DNA of 64,000 bases from Pomacea canaliculata (GCF_003073045.1 NC_037597.1:28697927-28761926); one strand, 5' to 3'; positions 24,801-35,954 are shown, counted from the stretch's first letter. Translations and numbers: made by a program. The notes: generated by a model not told the origin, from the sequence alone.

Positions 24801-26330
24801 AGTTCATAGCATGTTGACACATAGTCACTGATAAACACTGACAGACTGGTACACAGCATGTTGACACATAGTCACTGATAAACACTGATAGTTCATAGCA
24901 TGTTGACACATAGTCACTGATAAACACTGATAGTTCATAGCATGTTGACACATAGTCACTGATAAACACTGATAGTTCATAGTATGTTGACACATAGTCA
25001 CTGATAAACACTGACAGACTGGTACACAGCATGATGACACATAGTCACTGATAAACACTGATAATTCATAGTATGTTGACACATAGTCACTGATAAACAC
25101 TGATAGTTCATAGCATGTTGACACATAGTCACTGATAAAACACATGCTATATACCAATCTATTGGAGAGAAGCATCAGCATTTGTCAACTGATAGATTGG
25201 TACATAGAATGTGTTTATCAGTGACTATGTGTTAACATGCTGTGTACCATCAGTGTTTATCAGTGACTATGTGTCAACATGCTGTGTACTAGTCTGTCAG
25301 TGACTATGTGTCAACATGCTGTGTACTAGTCTGTCAGTGTTTATCAGTGACTATGTGTCAACATGCTGTGTACTAGTCTGTCAGTGACTATGTGTCAACA
25401 TGTTGTGTACCTATCTGTCAGTGTTTATCAGTGACTATGTGTCAACATGCTGTGTACTAGTCTGTCAGTGACTATGTGTCAACATGCTGTGTACTAGTCT
25501 GTCAGTGACTATGTGTCAACATGTTGTGTACCTATCTGTCAGTGTTTATCAGTGACTATGTGTCAACATGCTGTGTACTAGTCTGTCAGTGTTTATCAGT
25601 GACTATGTGTCAACATGCTGTGTATCTGTCAGTTGACACATGCTGAAGCTTGACCAACATGCTGTCAACAGCTGATAAACTGACAATGAGCATAGAGGTC
25701 TATTTTCTGTCAGGCCAGTTGTTCTGAAAGCTATTACCTTGTCTTGCAATAAACTATCATCGGCAATGGCGTCAGGGTAATAACATGTCTTGTCATCATT
25801 ATCGTCGTCGTCTGTATCGCCGCCATTGTCGTCACAGTTAAGGTTCGTCTGGCACGTGTGCGACTAAGGGTGTTGGGGGGTCCCAAGCAGTCTTCACTGT
25901 TGTACCTGCAATCTGCTCCTCCTGGAACTGGGCCTGCACAGCACAAACAACATCAATCATCGCCAGAACCCGGCAACTTACAGATTATGGCCTACAGGTC
26001 AAGGTGAGAGGTGAGGGTAGGCACGAGCTTCAGAAAATAGTTCAGGCAGATGTAAGTGTAGACACAATAGTTGATATTAATAATAAAACATAAAAACAAT
26101 AAAGTATGTGTCATTATATAATTAGCATGCTGAGATGTCACAGTGAACAAGAAATTAGTGGCGTTACAGCGCACTGTTCCGATGATAACAGATGAAAACT
26201 GGAAAAAAATGCGAAAACAACGATGAAGCATCTCTTTATTTGTTTTTAAGGAGTTTCTAATTTTGTTCAGATGGAAACAGATTTAAAATTAAAGCATGCA
26301 CAAACTCATTTCCTTGAAACAACCCACCAT
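21863..26330 (-). CDS. calmodulin-like protein 2, calmodulin-like C-lobe
   Basis: Calmodulin-family calcium sensor. Exons on the minus strand: candidate ATG exon 26328-26330 (donor gtgggt, the least certain part), 25906-25933, 23803-23946, 22232-22474, 21863-21888 (stop TGA). All junctions join in phase and give 147 residues starting [20 protein letters not shown]. Loop 1 (20-31) is [12 protein letters not shown], with Asp in place of Glu at position 12. Loop 2 (56-67) is [12 protein letters not shown], with Lys at position 3, so it probably binds poorly. Loop 3 (93-104) is [12 protein letters not shown]. Loop 4 (129-140) is [12 protein letters not shown], starting with Asn. Residues 99-128 ([18 protein letters not shown] onward) are almost identical to calmodulin. 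The last residues, EFVKMIMS, replace EEFVTMMTSK. Intron positions and phases equal those of CaM-like 1, and the 144-nt third exon has the same length. It lies tandem to CaM-like 1 and head-to-head with CaM-like 3. Confidence 0.8.
22555..22775. repeat. 30-bp minisatellite in CaM-like 2 intron 3
   Basis: About seven copies of cgtcgacagtgagtcaccat plus atcaacatta. Confidence 0.88.
22855..23258. repeat. 22-bp minisatellite in CaM-like 2 intron 3
   Basis: About eighteen copies of caactgacataccagccagc plus ag, alternating with an accaacc variant. The array is very homogeneous, so it is probably young. False Cys/Trp/Leu frames on the minus strand are repeat translation. Confidence 0.93.
23365..23605. 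repeat. about 42-bp two-part repeat in CaM-like 2 intron 3
   Basis: Alternation of ctcattctctcattctgtta with ctcattctctcatgctctga. A pyrimidine-rich transcript is expected only on the plus strand, opposite to the gene. Confidence 0.85.
24345..25150 (+). repeat. 42-bp minisatellite, left arm of an inverted array
   Basis: About nineteen copies of catagtcactgataaacact followed by gatagttcatagcatgttgaca, with a longer variant containing gacagactggtacacag. It lies in CaM-like 2 intron 2 and is reverse-complementary to the array at 25170-25650. Confidence 0.93.
25170..25650 (-). repeat. 42-bp minisatellite, right arm in inverted orientation
   Basis: Copies of gtttatcagtgactatgtgt plus caacatgctgtgtact, the exact reverse complement of the left-arm unit including its gacagactagtacacag variant. 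The arms meet around 25138-25200, where gataaaacacatgc and gaatgtgtttatc close a hairpin with a spacer of about 30 bp. Confidence 0.92.
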
Positions 26331-27206
26331 GTCTGGGGTGGTGCCGACACTCGAGGCTGTCCGACCGTCCACCTGCTCTCAGAAATCACACGTCCACCTC
26401 GAGTACAGAGAGGATACCTGTTGACCTACCCGGACTCCGGCCTGTTCTAACAGATTTCTCACTCAGTACAAGTCCCACTAGGAAGCAGAACAGCACAGAC
26501 TCCGATAGATGATACCCGTCTGTGCAGAGAAGCTACAGCTATGTAGGAGTGTGATAGACAGGGTCAGACGCACTTATCATCCAGTGATGTACTGTCATTG
26601 TTGTTATCTACATACTTGACTGTCACATCATGGCTGTGTGAGACAAGTTCGTGGTCACATGTCTTGATACACACACCCCCCCCCTCTCTCTCTCAAAGAA
26701 CATATAGATATTGAGATCAGCCCTGACAAACTAAGGTTCTGTAAGTTGATACACTAAATGCATTCGCTTACATTTCCTTGCTTTAAAAAAAAATGAAACC
26801 TCGAAACTTGGTGTTTGTGAATCTGATTTGTTTCAAGTCAGCGACCGCAACACGTGTTTGCTTGATGCTTTATAAATAAAAGCCAATAAATAATAAATGT
26901 AACAACTGTCAGCGCTTCTCGCTCGTCTTGCCACCTGTTGCACGTGGTGTGTGCACGGACGTGTATGTGGGTGTCGGTGTGTGTGTGTGTTGCTCTACCT
27001 GCCGTGTCGCCCTGTCGACGTCAGCACGCGCATGTACTCGCGGGTGTTCATCAACAAACTTTCGCTCCTGCAAGCATTGACCATTATTTTCTAGACGAGT
27101 CTGCCATGGTCATTTTTAGTTCCCAGCCCGTGCACTGAGTACTCAATTATATAGAATTAACCTTTAACCTTTCTTAACAAGAAAAAGAGGCGTTGTGATT
27201 GTTGCT
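26331..27206. other. 5' flank of CaM-like 2
   Basis: No gene recognised. A short C/CT-rich microsatellite lies at 26672-26694. Part of the promoter of CaM-like 2 may lie here, but no motif supports a definite call. Confidence 0.35.
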
Positions 27207-27268
27207 GTCGACTACATTGACGTGTACATGTATACTAGAGTTCGTGGTCGACTACATTGACGTGTACA
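27207..27268. repeat. 40-bp tandem repeat split by the hAT element
   Basis: A 40-bp unit beginning gtcgactacattgacgtgta occurs one and a half times before the hAT element. The unit continues at 28889-28927 after it, so the element inserted into a pre-existing repeat of about 2.4 copies. Confidence 0.85.
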
Positions 27269-28888
27269 CAGGGATGGGGAGTAGCTGTAGCCTAGCTACA
27301 GCTACTGTAGCCGGCTACAAATTTTGTAGCTTGTAGCTTAGCCGGCTACAAATTAAAAAAAAGTAGCTTGCAGCCGTAGCTACATTTTAGAAAGTAGCTG
27401 TAGCTTGGCTACATGTTGGCTACTTTCACGACTGTAGCACTCTAGTAGTGTACAAAGTATAATGTCTTTGGGTTGTAGATTTGCATCTATATTCCAGAAT
27501 GTTCAGCACGGCAGCAATGTAAACGATAGAATGTCTTTGTGCGAGGGCGGAAATGATATTCAACAAAGTAGCAATGTTCAAAGTAAAAATGTCTTGTCTT
27601 TGCGCGAGGGAGGAAATGATGTTCAACAATGTAGCGATGTTCAAAAATGTCTTTATTGCGACGAAATAGAATGTCTGTGCTAGAATGTTCGAGGGGAGGG
27701 AGAATAAATAGCAGGGCTGACAGTGGTGTGAGATATAAAAAATCAGACATGGTACCCCCGACTCAGTGTGAATGTGGCAATTAAATATTTAGAAAATATT
27801 TAGAAAAATGTTAATTTTATCAAATGTAATGTTTATATCATATTCTCAAATGCATCACTTTGTAGCTTATGCATTTCTAAAAAAAAATTGCAAAATTGTA
27901 CTGCTGTAGCACAAGCCAATCTTGAGAAATATGTTTTATAGTTTAGGACTGGATGTCAAAAACGACAAACAGAGAAATTCAAGCTTAAAGATTTAAAATA
28001 AATATATCTTGTATCAGATCATTTTTGAAAAATATATTTCAGTGTTTATATGCTACATTTGACATCCTACTATATAATTAAAGTCTATTCTAGTATGCCA
28101 GGACTATACTTTTCACCCTATCAGCTTTTGGAAACAATTAGTTTGTGTTCCTTTCTTTGTTTTCAGTGTCAGTGTTAGAAAAAAATGCCTTATGATCTGC
28201 TTGCCTAAATTAGATTAAGCAGTGTTTTACTTATATTCCATGCAAACTCATTTATTTCAATGGTCTGTTGTTCATTGTCACAGTATTGATAAGAGGTTGA
28301 CATTTTTCATCACCACATAACCTAACTTATTGAAAATTCCACCAGGTACCTGATACTTAAGCATCTGTTTAGTTTTTCATTTCTAAGTAATAGGGAACAA
28401 ATAGTTATAGAAAACAAATGTTTATCGGAAAACTTATATAATTTCTTTTGTCACTAAAACAGGATGAGGAAAAAGATCCAGAAATGTTTAATATAATCGT
28501 AAAATACGTGTACTTATTGTGTGAAAAAGGCCGGGGGAGGAAGGGTGCAAGGAATGAATGAAAGCATTTAGGATTCACTAAATAAAATTGTCGGTATATC
28601 GCAGTTCTCCGTTTCATTATTATAATAAAAACTTTGTAAAGCAAGTAATAGTGTTTTGTGTGTATGTTTGATGTTTGTGTATGTTGCTACAGCCAGCTGG
28701 CTACAGCTAACTTGTTATAACATCACGCTTTTAAAAGAAGCCAAAAGAAGCTGGCTACATTTTAAAAGTAGCCCAAAGTAGCTGGCTACTTTTTGCAAAA
28801 TTGTAGCTGTAGTGTAGCCGGCTACATTTTGAAAAAAAGTAGCTGTAGCCTAGCCGGCTACAAATTAAAAGTAGCTTGCCCATCCCTG
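27269..28888. mobile_element. non-autonomous hAT transposon, 1620 bp
   Basis: The ends are cagggatggg and cccatccctg, a hAT-type terminal inverted repeat. They are flanked by a perfect 8-bp target duplication cgtgtaca (27261-27268 and 28889-28896). Subterminal zones of about 150 bp at each end are packed with copies of tagccggctaca and gtagctgtag in both orientations, the kind of transposase-binding clusters hAT elements carry. The middle is AT-rich with no transposase-like frame, so movement would need a transposase from elsewhere. The perfect duplication suggests a fairly recent insertion. Confidence 0.85.
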
Positions 28889-28966
28889 CGTGTACATGTA
28901 TACTAGAGTTCGTGGTCGACTACATTGACGGTCTGCGCTCAAGGCCGCAGACGGCTTCGTGCCCAT

Positions 28967-29016
28967 GTAGCGAGACAGTTTTTCCACCCAAGAAACTTTT
29001 TCCAAGCGAGGAATGC
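28967..29016 (+). repeat. 50-bp inverted repeat, left arm
   Basis: Begins gtagcgagacagtttttcca. It matches the reverse complement of 29361-29410 at 49 of 50 bases, and similarity stops sharply on both sides. Confidence 0.85.
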
Positions 29017-29360
29017 AGAAGCTGGGTTTTCTAGTGTTGCTGAATGATTTAGCAAACATTCTCTTGGTATTTTTTTATCATAACCAAAAATAAATTTTTA
29101 GTTGTATGTGTTTAGCTTTTTCATGTTATTTTTATTTAAATTTGACTTGTAGTTACTTGTAGTTACTCTTTAGCAGACGATCAAACACCCACTCGCGCAG
29201 TGATATCAAAAGAAAATAGTCCGCTATCCACATCTCTTTGTAAGCTGTAATAATTTGAACCTAAAAGTTTCACGTGTTTCTCAACTGTTAAATTTCATTT
29301 TGTAGTATCCTCAGACCATTGGCTCTCGCTGAGAGTTCGGTTCTGTCCTTACAACAAGAC

Positions 29361-29410
29361 GCATACCTCGCTTGGAAAAAGTTTCTTGGGTGGAAAAACT
29401 GTCTCGCTAC
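29361..29410 (-). repeat. 50-bp inverted repeat, right arm
   Basis: Partner of 28967-29016, separated by 344 bp. No target duplication or transposon terminus is evident. Confidence 0.85.
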
Positions 29411-30054
29411 ACCCAGACTTGAAGGTAAACACGTTGTGATGACGTTAGTGATAGGCAGTGACGTGTCCACAATATGCACATCATGTGACCTCGTGACCAC
29501 ACCCACTTACCTCGTTGTGAAAATCTCGTCTGCTTTTCTTCCGCTTCCTTTTAGTTTCGGAAAAAGTCATTTGAACACCTGCTGCTAACGTCATTTAGTT
29601 ATGGTAATCACTTCTTTTTTTTTACACAGTTCTGAGACTGAATAGATGTGATTCATATTTACAAAGATTAGCTTTCTCGAATAATGCATGAGAGTATATT
29701 AGACAACTATCGAGTAACTTTTTTTTCTGTGGAAGTCTCCTCTCCACCTAACCCCTAATCTTAACTACGGAAACTCGAAACTTTCTTAAACCCTAAGCAT
29801 TTTCTTACATTGCTTTTCCATTTGTCATTTATACCCGTTATTTTCTATTGTAAACCTGGTAAGTTTATTGTGTGCCTGGGTGGGGGGAGGTTCACATACA
29901 TTGCAGACAAATGGTGGTGGTGCTCAATGTTTTATTAACCGGATGTTATTTTAATTCCCATTTATTGCAAAGTGCAGTTTGTGTATAAAGTCTTCAGTGA
30001 ACTAGGATCACATTTTAAGCACCCCTATCAACTGACGAATATCTGCTGTTGCAG
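29411..30054. other. 5' region of CaM-like 3
   Basis: The initiator exon of CaM-like 3 should lie at or upstream of here. ATG followed by GT occurs at 29601 (gtaatc, a poor donor) and 29909 (gtggtg). Neither is convincing. Confidence 0.3.
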
Positions 30055-33000
30055 GCCACCGCTAAGGATTCAGTTGCAGGTAAGCCCAAAATTTTATTAG
30101 AAACTGAAGGCATCAGTGCTGTTGTCCCAGATTATAATTAGAATTTTTCAGATTGTTTTTAATGATTCAACGATATAGATTTTAATGAGTGGTGTAGTCA
30201 CAGTACTAAATTATTTCAGTAACGGAAATCATCAGAGAAGGGCTATAATGTCAGCAGTAAGATATGACTTTATTTATCTCAGAGGGCAATGAGTAAAAGC
30301 TCTGTAAGGATGCAAACATTGGATCCACACAGCACATCAACAATCAAAAGTACCATCACACATTCATACCTGCCACACAAAACAAGATCCCCTACAATCA
30401 AACTTCAGACCTGCAAATGGTCACAATTCATTTATGCACAATTGCATAGTGGAAACAACAAAGAACAGCCTGGATCTCTTGGTGCTGCATGCGGTAAACA
30501 CAGAATCAACAGCCAGGTGGGATCTGATGGAACTGTCCTGATAGGACACACTTATCATTATAAAGAACTGCTGACACATGGAATAGTCTCCCTGTTACAC
30601 AGAGTCTGAAGGACACTATGGGTTATCCCAATAACTTTTGAGCAACTGCATGCCACACAATTCAAACTATTCTTGTCCTTGAATAGTAAATTGTTGTAAT
30701 ATCAAATGAATAAGATGACCAGCACATTTTCCGTATGGCATATTTAGAATACCTGAAGAAATCTTTGGAAGACTGAGAAAGACTTCAGTTTCTAGAGAGG
30801 GAAGTTAAACCTTTTTGACAATAGCCTAAGTGTTGATATCTCAGCAAAGTCTTCTGTTGAACATGGTGCCCAGATTTGTAGATGTGTTGACACTATCCAC
30901 CTGCTTGTGATGGATGACATTAGACTTGGTGAAGAATTCCAAAGGAAATAAAAGCAATCTCTTTGGTTTTACTAAGTTTCAAGAAATTGTCACTGCACCA
31001 GGAAATAAATTCATACAGGGCTGCTAATTGGTGACTACTGTCCTTGGGGGAAAATATAATTTACTGTGAAAAGTACATTGAAAATTTAACATAGTTAATT
31101 TTTCTTAGAGAACAGTTTGTAACTGATATAAAAATGACATAGCTGATCTTCTGTTAAGAGCCAGAAAAGTCTTCTTAGATCTTGTAAAAGATGTAAATGA
31201 TGACTAAGCAAATTTGATTGCCAGTCATAAAAATTGGACAACAGAGATTGATATAGCAAAGGAAAGTTTTGGTCTAAATGAGGGTATTTCATCAATTATT
31301 CAGTGCATGCACAGTATCCACTGATCAGTGGTTAAAGCAGAAACTGGTGGGGAGGGGGAGTCAGTCATTTACTGAGACATATGATCGTAAAGAGATAGTG
31401 TGAAAAAAAATCACTGCTGTGTTATAAATTTCCACAACAAAAACATGACACATTACTAAATGTATTGATAGTAAATATTCACTGAGCTGTTACATAATTA
31501 ATATTGTTTTGGTACAGGAATGAATCGTAGTAGAAAGAAATATGCAGTGATGGTTTGCCTATTGCCTTTAAACTTCACTGTGATATGCTTGCCAGATTCC
31601 ATATATATATATAGACATAGGGCAATAAATAAGAAATACTTTTCATCACAGTTTTGAAAAATGACCCTCCTACACCCAACCACCACCACCACCACCCCAA
31701 AACACACGCACACACAAAAGAGGGGACAATTTTCCTGGCATTAGACGAGTGTCTCCCTATCATTTAAGTACATAAAATATATTATGCAAAACACACTGAA
31801 ATAATTGTTGTTTTAAGCCTGCTATTTATTAAAAGCCCATATAATTATTGTTAGGCTTATATTTGTGCTGATAATAAATATGTTGCTCATGGATAAGCTA
31901 CTGTGCATCTTTGAAGACAACGCTCCACTACTTCTGTCTAATGCTCCTCACTCGAGAAGAAAGGTGTTGAAAGTAGCAGCCAACAAATGTCCTTTCTGCC
32001 AGCACACAGCTAACGGTGGAAGTCGGACACAGGCAAACCATGCAGGACTGTTTCATGCATTTCACAGACTAAGTCATGCTTCGCTTTCATCGTTTTGCTT
32101 TGTTTCCTCTACCCACTACCTAAAATTACTACTTTGACAAGAGCAGGCAACTGTAAACATGGTTAAGAACTTCTGTTTGATTTAAATCACTCTTTCTCCA
32201 TGTTAAGGAAGCTGAAATCGTGAAGCTCGTAGAAGACACCCACAATGAAAGAATGCTACAAACCACGCCATGCACATAAGCGAACCCCTCCCTTGCAATT
32301 TTCGACTTTCACTCTGCAGTAAGAAAACTGCTAAATGCTGATTGAATGTTGCCATAGGTCACCGACCTTGACAAAATACTCTCATCGCATGTAAATCTTT
32401 AGCATGAAGTCATGTGTAATCATTCTCATTTTTTGTGTATACATGCATACTTGTGTTTGGATGTGTACGTATGTCTGATCATGCTTGTAAATGTATATGC
32501 ATGCATGCATATATGTGTTCCATGTACCTCTTATATATTTGTATGTATATTATATACTTATGTATGTTTCAGAGGCATTTGAGCTGTTTGACACAGACTC
32601 TCGGGGGCAGATCAGTGCTGCAGATGCTGGAACAGCCATTAGAGCCCTTGGTCACGTGATCACAGACAATGAACTGAGGAGTTTGTTAAACCGAGCTGGA
32701 ATTGATCGTAAGTGCTGGGTGGAGAACAAAACATAAATGCAACATGTTATTGGAAATAAATGATGAATACACAACACCTTTTGAAGGCAATAAAAGAGTG
32801 ATAGGTGAATACACAAAACATGTTGACAACTTTGCAAATGAAAACCTGCTTGACAGTGACAAGGACACACTGCATGAGGCAGAGAGTCACAATCTGGACA
32901 GCACTTTATATCCAACATTTTTTTGCAAACAACAGTCAGGGGAGTCCCATGAGCTTCCTCTCACTGTGTTGAGAGCTGTGCCTATCTTCTCTCTTTGACT

Positions 33001-35954
33001 GCTTTACCCCATCATTCATCCATATGTGCCATTTGTCCCAGGTTATTGGGGTAAATACATAGATACATGCCACAGCTGACAAGGCCTGCCACTTAGGCCC
33101 CTCTAAGGTGATGGTGAGCAGGTTCTACATGGGACAACCAGTCCACTCCTTCATGTTCATAATCCATTTCTTCCTGTGGCCACTGCTGCATTGACCTGCC
33201 TCCGAGGTGCTGTGAAAAACCGTCTTTGACAGTGTGACATGCCGGGTTACATGTCCAAACCAGACCAACGTATGCTGGTTGGCTGTTTTGAGGAGAGGTT
33301 CCTGATCTCCGACAAGTGTAGCTGCTGTGAGTAGAGGTTCCTGATAGTCTGCACGTGTGGCAACCACTTTTTTATGTTACCTCTACAAGATCTAGAGCAC
33401 TTGTTCTGGAATGCCTGGACTCTCCTCTCCATGTTGGCAAGCAGAGTCCACATTTCATGTCCGTAATCAGGATTATACAGATTGGTCCAGCCATGCCATT
33501 GCTTACCTGATCACTGGTTGTTAATAGTCTCAGAGTATTTTGTGCTGACTTTAAGATTGCAGCAGTCAGCTTTCATGACTTTTATTTAAATTGCCCATTG
33601 GGACTAATAAATTTGGTTGTTATTGTTATTAACATCCTTTATAATGTTGCTCTCCCTGCTTGTGCAACCTTCACTAATGTCAGCCTCCATGCTTCCTCTT
33701 TTCTGCTGCTGTATCTGTAGTTTCATCAGATGGAAAAAGCTTTGTGGTCAGCAGTCTACATGCACTGGGCCTTCATGGTCAGCCATCAGTATGCACTGGC
33801 TTTATGGTCAGCAGTCAGCCTGCACCATGCCGATTATCCAAAGTACTTTCCCCTTTCCTTTCACCATTTTTACACTCCTGTTGCTTTCAAGGCTCACTTG
33901 AAAACATTCACTTCTGCTGATGTCTTCAGATGTTTGTCTTGTACAATTATAGGTACTTTGACTGCAGACCTCAGGAAGGTATGATCACAAAGCTCTTTTA
34001 GATTTTATACCACAAATACTCATCATTATTAAGAGATATTGTTTGCATAGTTTCAGACTGTTTATGCTTATGTGTATTTTGGAGATGTTTGGATACATGG
34101 TGGTTAGTGTACTTTGAAACTGAAGGTCACTGGTTTAATGCCTGCTTGGACCTTTGACTAGAAACTTCCATATGACAACCAGTCACAGTAGGGTACCTGT
34201 CCACCCATCAGAATGAGGTACCTGATTTAGCAGGGAAGGTAAAGGCAGCATAAGGAGTGTTGCACTCTGCTGTGTACATCTTGTGCTTTAGATTTTATGA
34301 ACTATGACCTAATGATATGGCTATGGGGCTTTTATTGCTATTTTGCATACATCTTTGATGCTATTAAAGTCATTTTAGGTGTATGATCACAGTTTAAGCA
34401 TCTAGGTTTGATCTTTACACTGTCTGATGTATGTTTTGATAATAGCAGTCCGCGGGCACGTGGACCTGACACGATTTCGTCAACTGGTCCAGCCCCTACA
34501 GGGCCGTAGCTACGGCAAGCAAGTGGAAGATGCGTTCAAAACCATTGACAAGGAAGGCAGTGGCTTCATCATGGTCACTGAGCTGCGCCACCTGCTGACC
34601 AACATGGGTGACAGGATCGCAGACGAAGACTTCAACCTACTCTTGCAAGAACTGGAGGTGGACAGCAATGGTCGTGTGTGTGGCAAAGGTCAGTGTCACC
34701 TGTGATAACCCTCTACAACAGGCAAGCTATGAAAAACATGAAAAACTTTTACACCAGGCAAGCTATAATAATAGTATTATTTCTGATAAATCTGTACACT
34801 AGGCAAGCTGTAATAGTAGCATTATTTCTGATTAATCTCTACACCAGGCAAGCTATAATCATAGCATCATTTATGATAAATCTCTACACAGGCAAGCTGT
34901 AATAGTAGCATTATTTCTGATTAATCTCTACACCAGGCAAGCTATAATCATAGCATCATTTATGATAAATCTCTACACAGGCAAGCTGTAATAGTAAAGT
35001 CATTTCTGATAAACCTGCTGGAGCAACCTAGCTAGTATTCGCTGTGATTAAACTAAACTTCTTCTAGATCTCACTGCTCTGATAATTCTTCTAGATCTCA
35101 CTGCTCTGGTTAATGTCCGTCTGTTATAAACTTGCTGGACCAGATAAGTTAGTATTGTCTCTGAAAAACTAGCTGCACCAAGCTGGTTAATATTGTTTGA
35201 TAACATACTTGACCACTGACCACACAAATTAACATTGTCTCCAGTAAGTTTGCTGAACCAGACTTGTTAACACTGCTGATGAAATTATTTGATTGTTTGA
35301 AATCCCCTTATTGTTATCAACCTTAAAAAGAGATGGCAAGAAGAATCACAAACTATTGTCAGAGTTATGCCTCCTTTTGCTACATCATCATTGTAAAAAG
35401 TATAAATCCTCAAGAAACTTTCTAGGCATGTTTCATAGGTCGGAGTATGTCAGCTGCTAAGATTGAAGATCATATCAGCAGAAGATTTTCTGTACAGCCT
35501 AGACTCATTATATGTCTGAAATCAAATAGAAGAAAAGAAAGACTATGAAATTAGTTTACACAAACTGCTAAAACATAGATTATAGCAAGTGCTATTTGAC
35601 AAAAGATATTCTTATCTGTTTATCTTGTCTCTCAATATTTATGTTTGCCCAACAGTAGAGCATTTTTGATCTGAGGTGTCTGTCATTGTTTCTGAGTAAA
35701 ACTTTATTACCTGTTCTAAACATTCAAGTACCAATGCACCATATCAGTTTACCTTTGTTGTGTTATGACAACTGTTCACCATATCGCATTGCCTAGCATT
35801 GTTGCTAAAGCTTCATGTATTTGATGCAGGGTCAACTTCAATATTACAATTAAAGAGTTTGTTAATTATGGCATATTATTAATGTTTTATTAATGGATTT
35901 TTTTTTTTTTTTTTTTGCATTCTTTTAGACATTGTTCGTCTGCTGTCCAGATGA
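30055..35954 (+). CDS. calmodulin-like protein 3, degenerate EF-hands (start exon missing)
   Basis: Divergent calmodulin-family protein on the plus strand. Exons 30055-30079, 32573-32707, 34449-34688 and 35929-35954 (stop TGA) join in phase to 141 residues. An ATG-only first exon, as in its neighbours, would make 142, but I could not place it. The protein reads ATAKDSVAEAFELFDTD at the start and GRVCGKDIVRLLSR at the end. Counting the missing Met as 1, loop 1 (16-27) DTDSRGQISAAD lacks Glu12. Loop 2 (52-63) GIDLRGHVDLTR lacks Asp1 and Glu12. Loop 3 (88-99) DKEGSGFIMVTE is nearly canonical. Loop 4 (124-135) EVDSNGRVCGKD lacks Asp1 and Glu12. Only one or two sites look able to bind Ca2+. Intron sites and phases equal those of CaM-like 1 and 2. 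Long introns hold LINE and SINE copies. No stop or frame break is seen, so it may be functional as a structural, largely calcium-independent light-chain-like protein; this is inference. Confidence 0.72.
30255..31050 (-). mobile_element. decayed LINE 3' fragment in CaM-like 3 intron
   Basis: Minus-strand reading gives broken stretches like the C-terminal reverse-transcriptase region of non-LTR elements. Examples are FISWCSDNFLKLSKTKE near 30950 and LFKDKNSLN near 30660. The left edge cagagggcaatgag resembles a LINE 3' end. The frame is interrupted many times. Family not assigned. Confidence 0.5.
31051..32572. other. intron of CaM-like 3, no further features
   Basis: AT-rich intronic sequence without a recognised exon. 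The 90-codon plus frame at 31865-32137 has no known family match. Confidence 0.35.
33005..33495 (-). mobile_element. LINE 3' fragment in CaM-like 3 intron
   Basis: Two overlapping minus frames carry the familiar C-terminal region of a non-LTR retrotransposon polyprotein: MERRVQAFQNKCSR, then QEPLLKTANQHTLVWFGHVT and KKWIMNMKEWT. It is 5'-truncated and frameshifted. The same family seems to supply the fragment at 53195-54060. Confidence 0.75.
34085..34268 (+). mobile_element. tRNA-derived SINE
   Basis: tRNA-like head with an A-box-like tggtggttagtgt and a B-box-like ggtttaatgcc. A body follows with acccatcagaatgaggtacc, a central motif also seen in the SINE at 57290-57552. Degenerate copy in CaM-like 3 intron 3. 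Confidence 0.5.
34715..35025. repeat. about 42-bp tandem repeat after CaM-like 3 exon
   Basis: Six to seven imperfect copies of caggcaagctataatcatag plus catcatttatgataaatct, starting about 30 bp beyond the splice donor at 34689. Confidence 0.85.
35026..35928. other. last intron of CaM-like 3
   Basis: No gene recognised. A short repeat of cttctagatctcactgctct occurs twice near 35058-35106. A run of about 18 T at 35899-35916 forms the polypyrimidine tract of the terminal-exon acceptor. Confidence 0.4.

Noticed and set aside
24345-25650. CRISPR array
   Set aside because: Units are contiguous without unique spacers of fixed length, and the setting is a eukaryotic intron. The structure is an inverted minisatellite.
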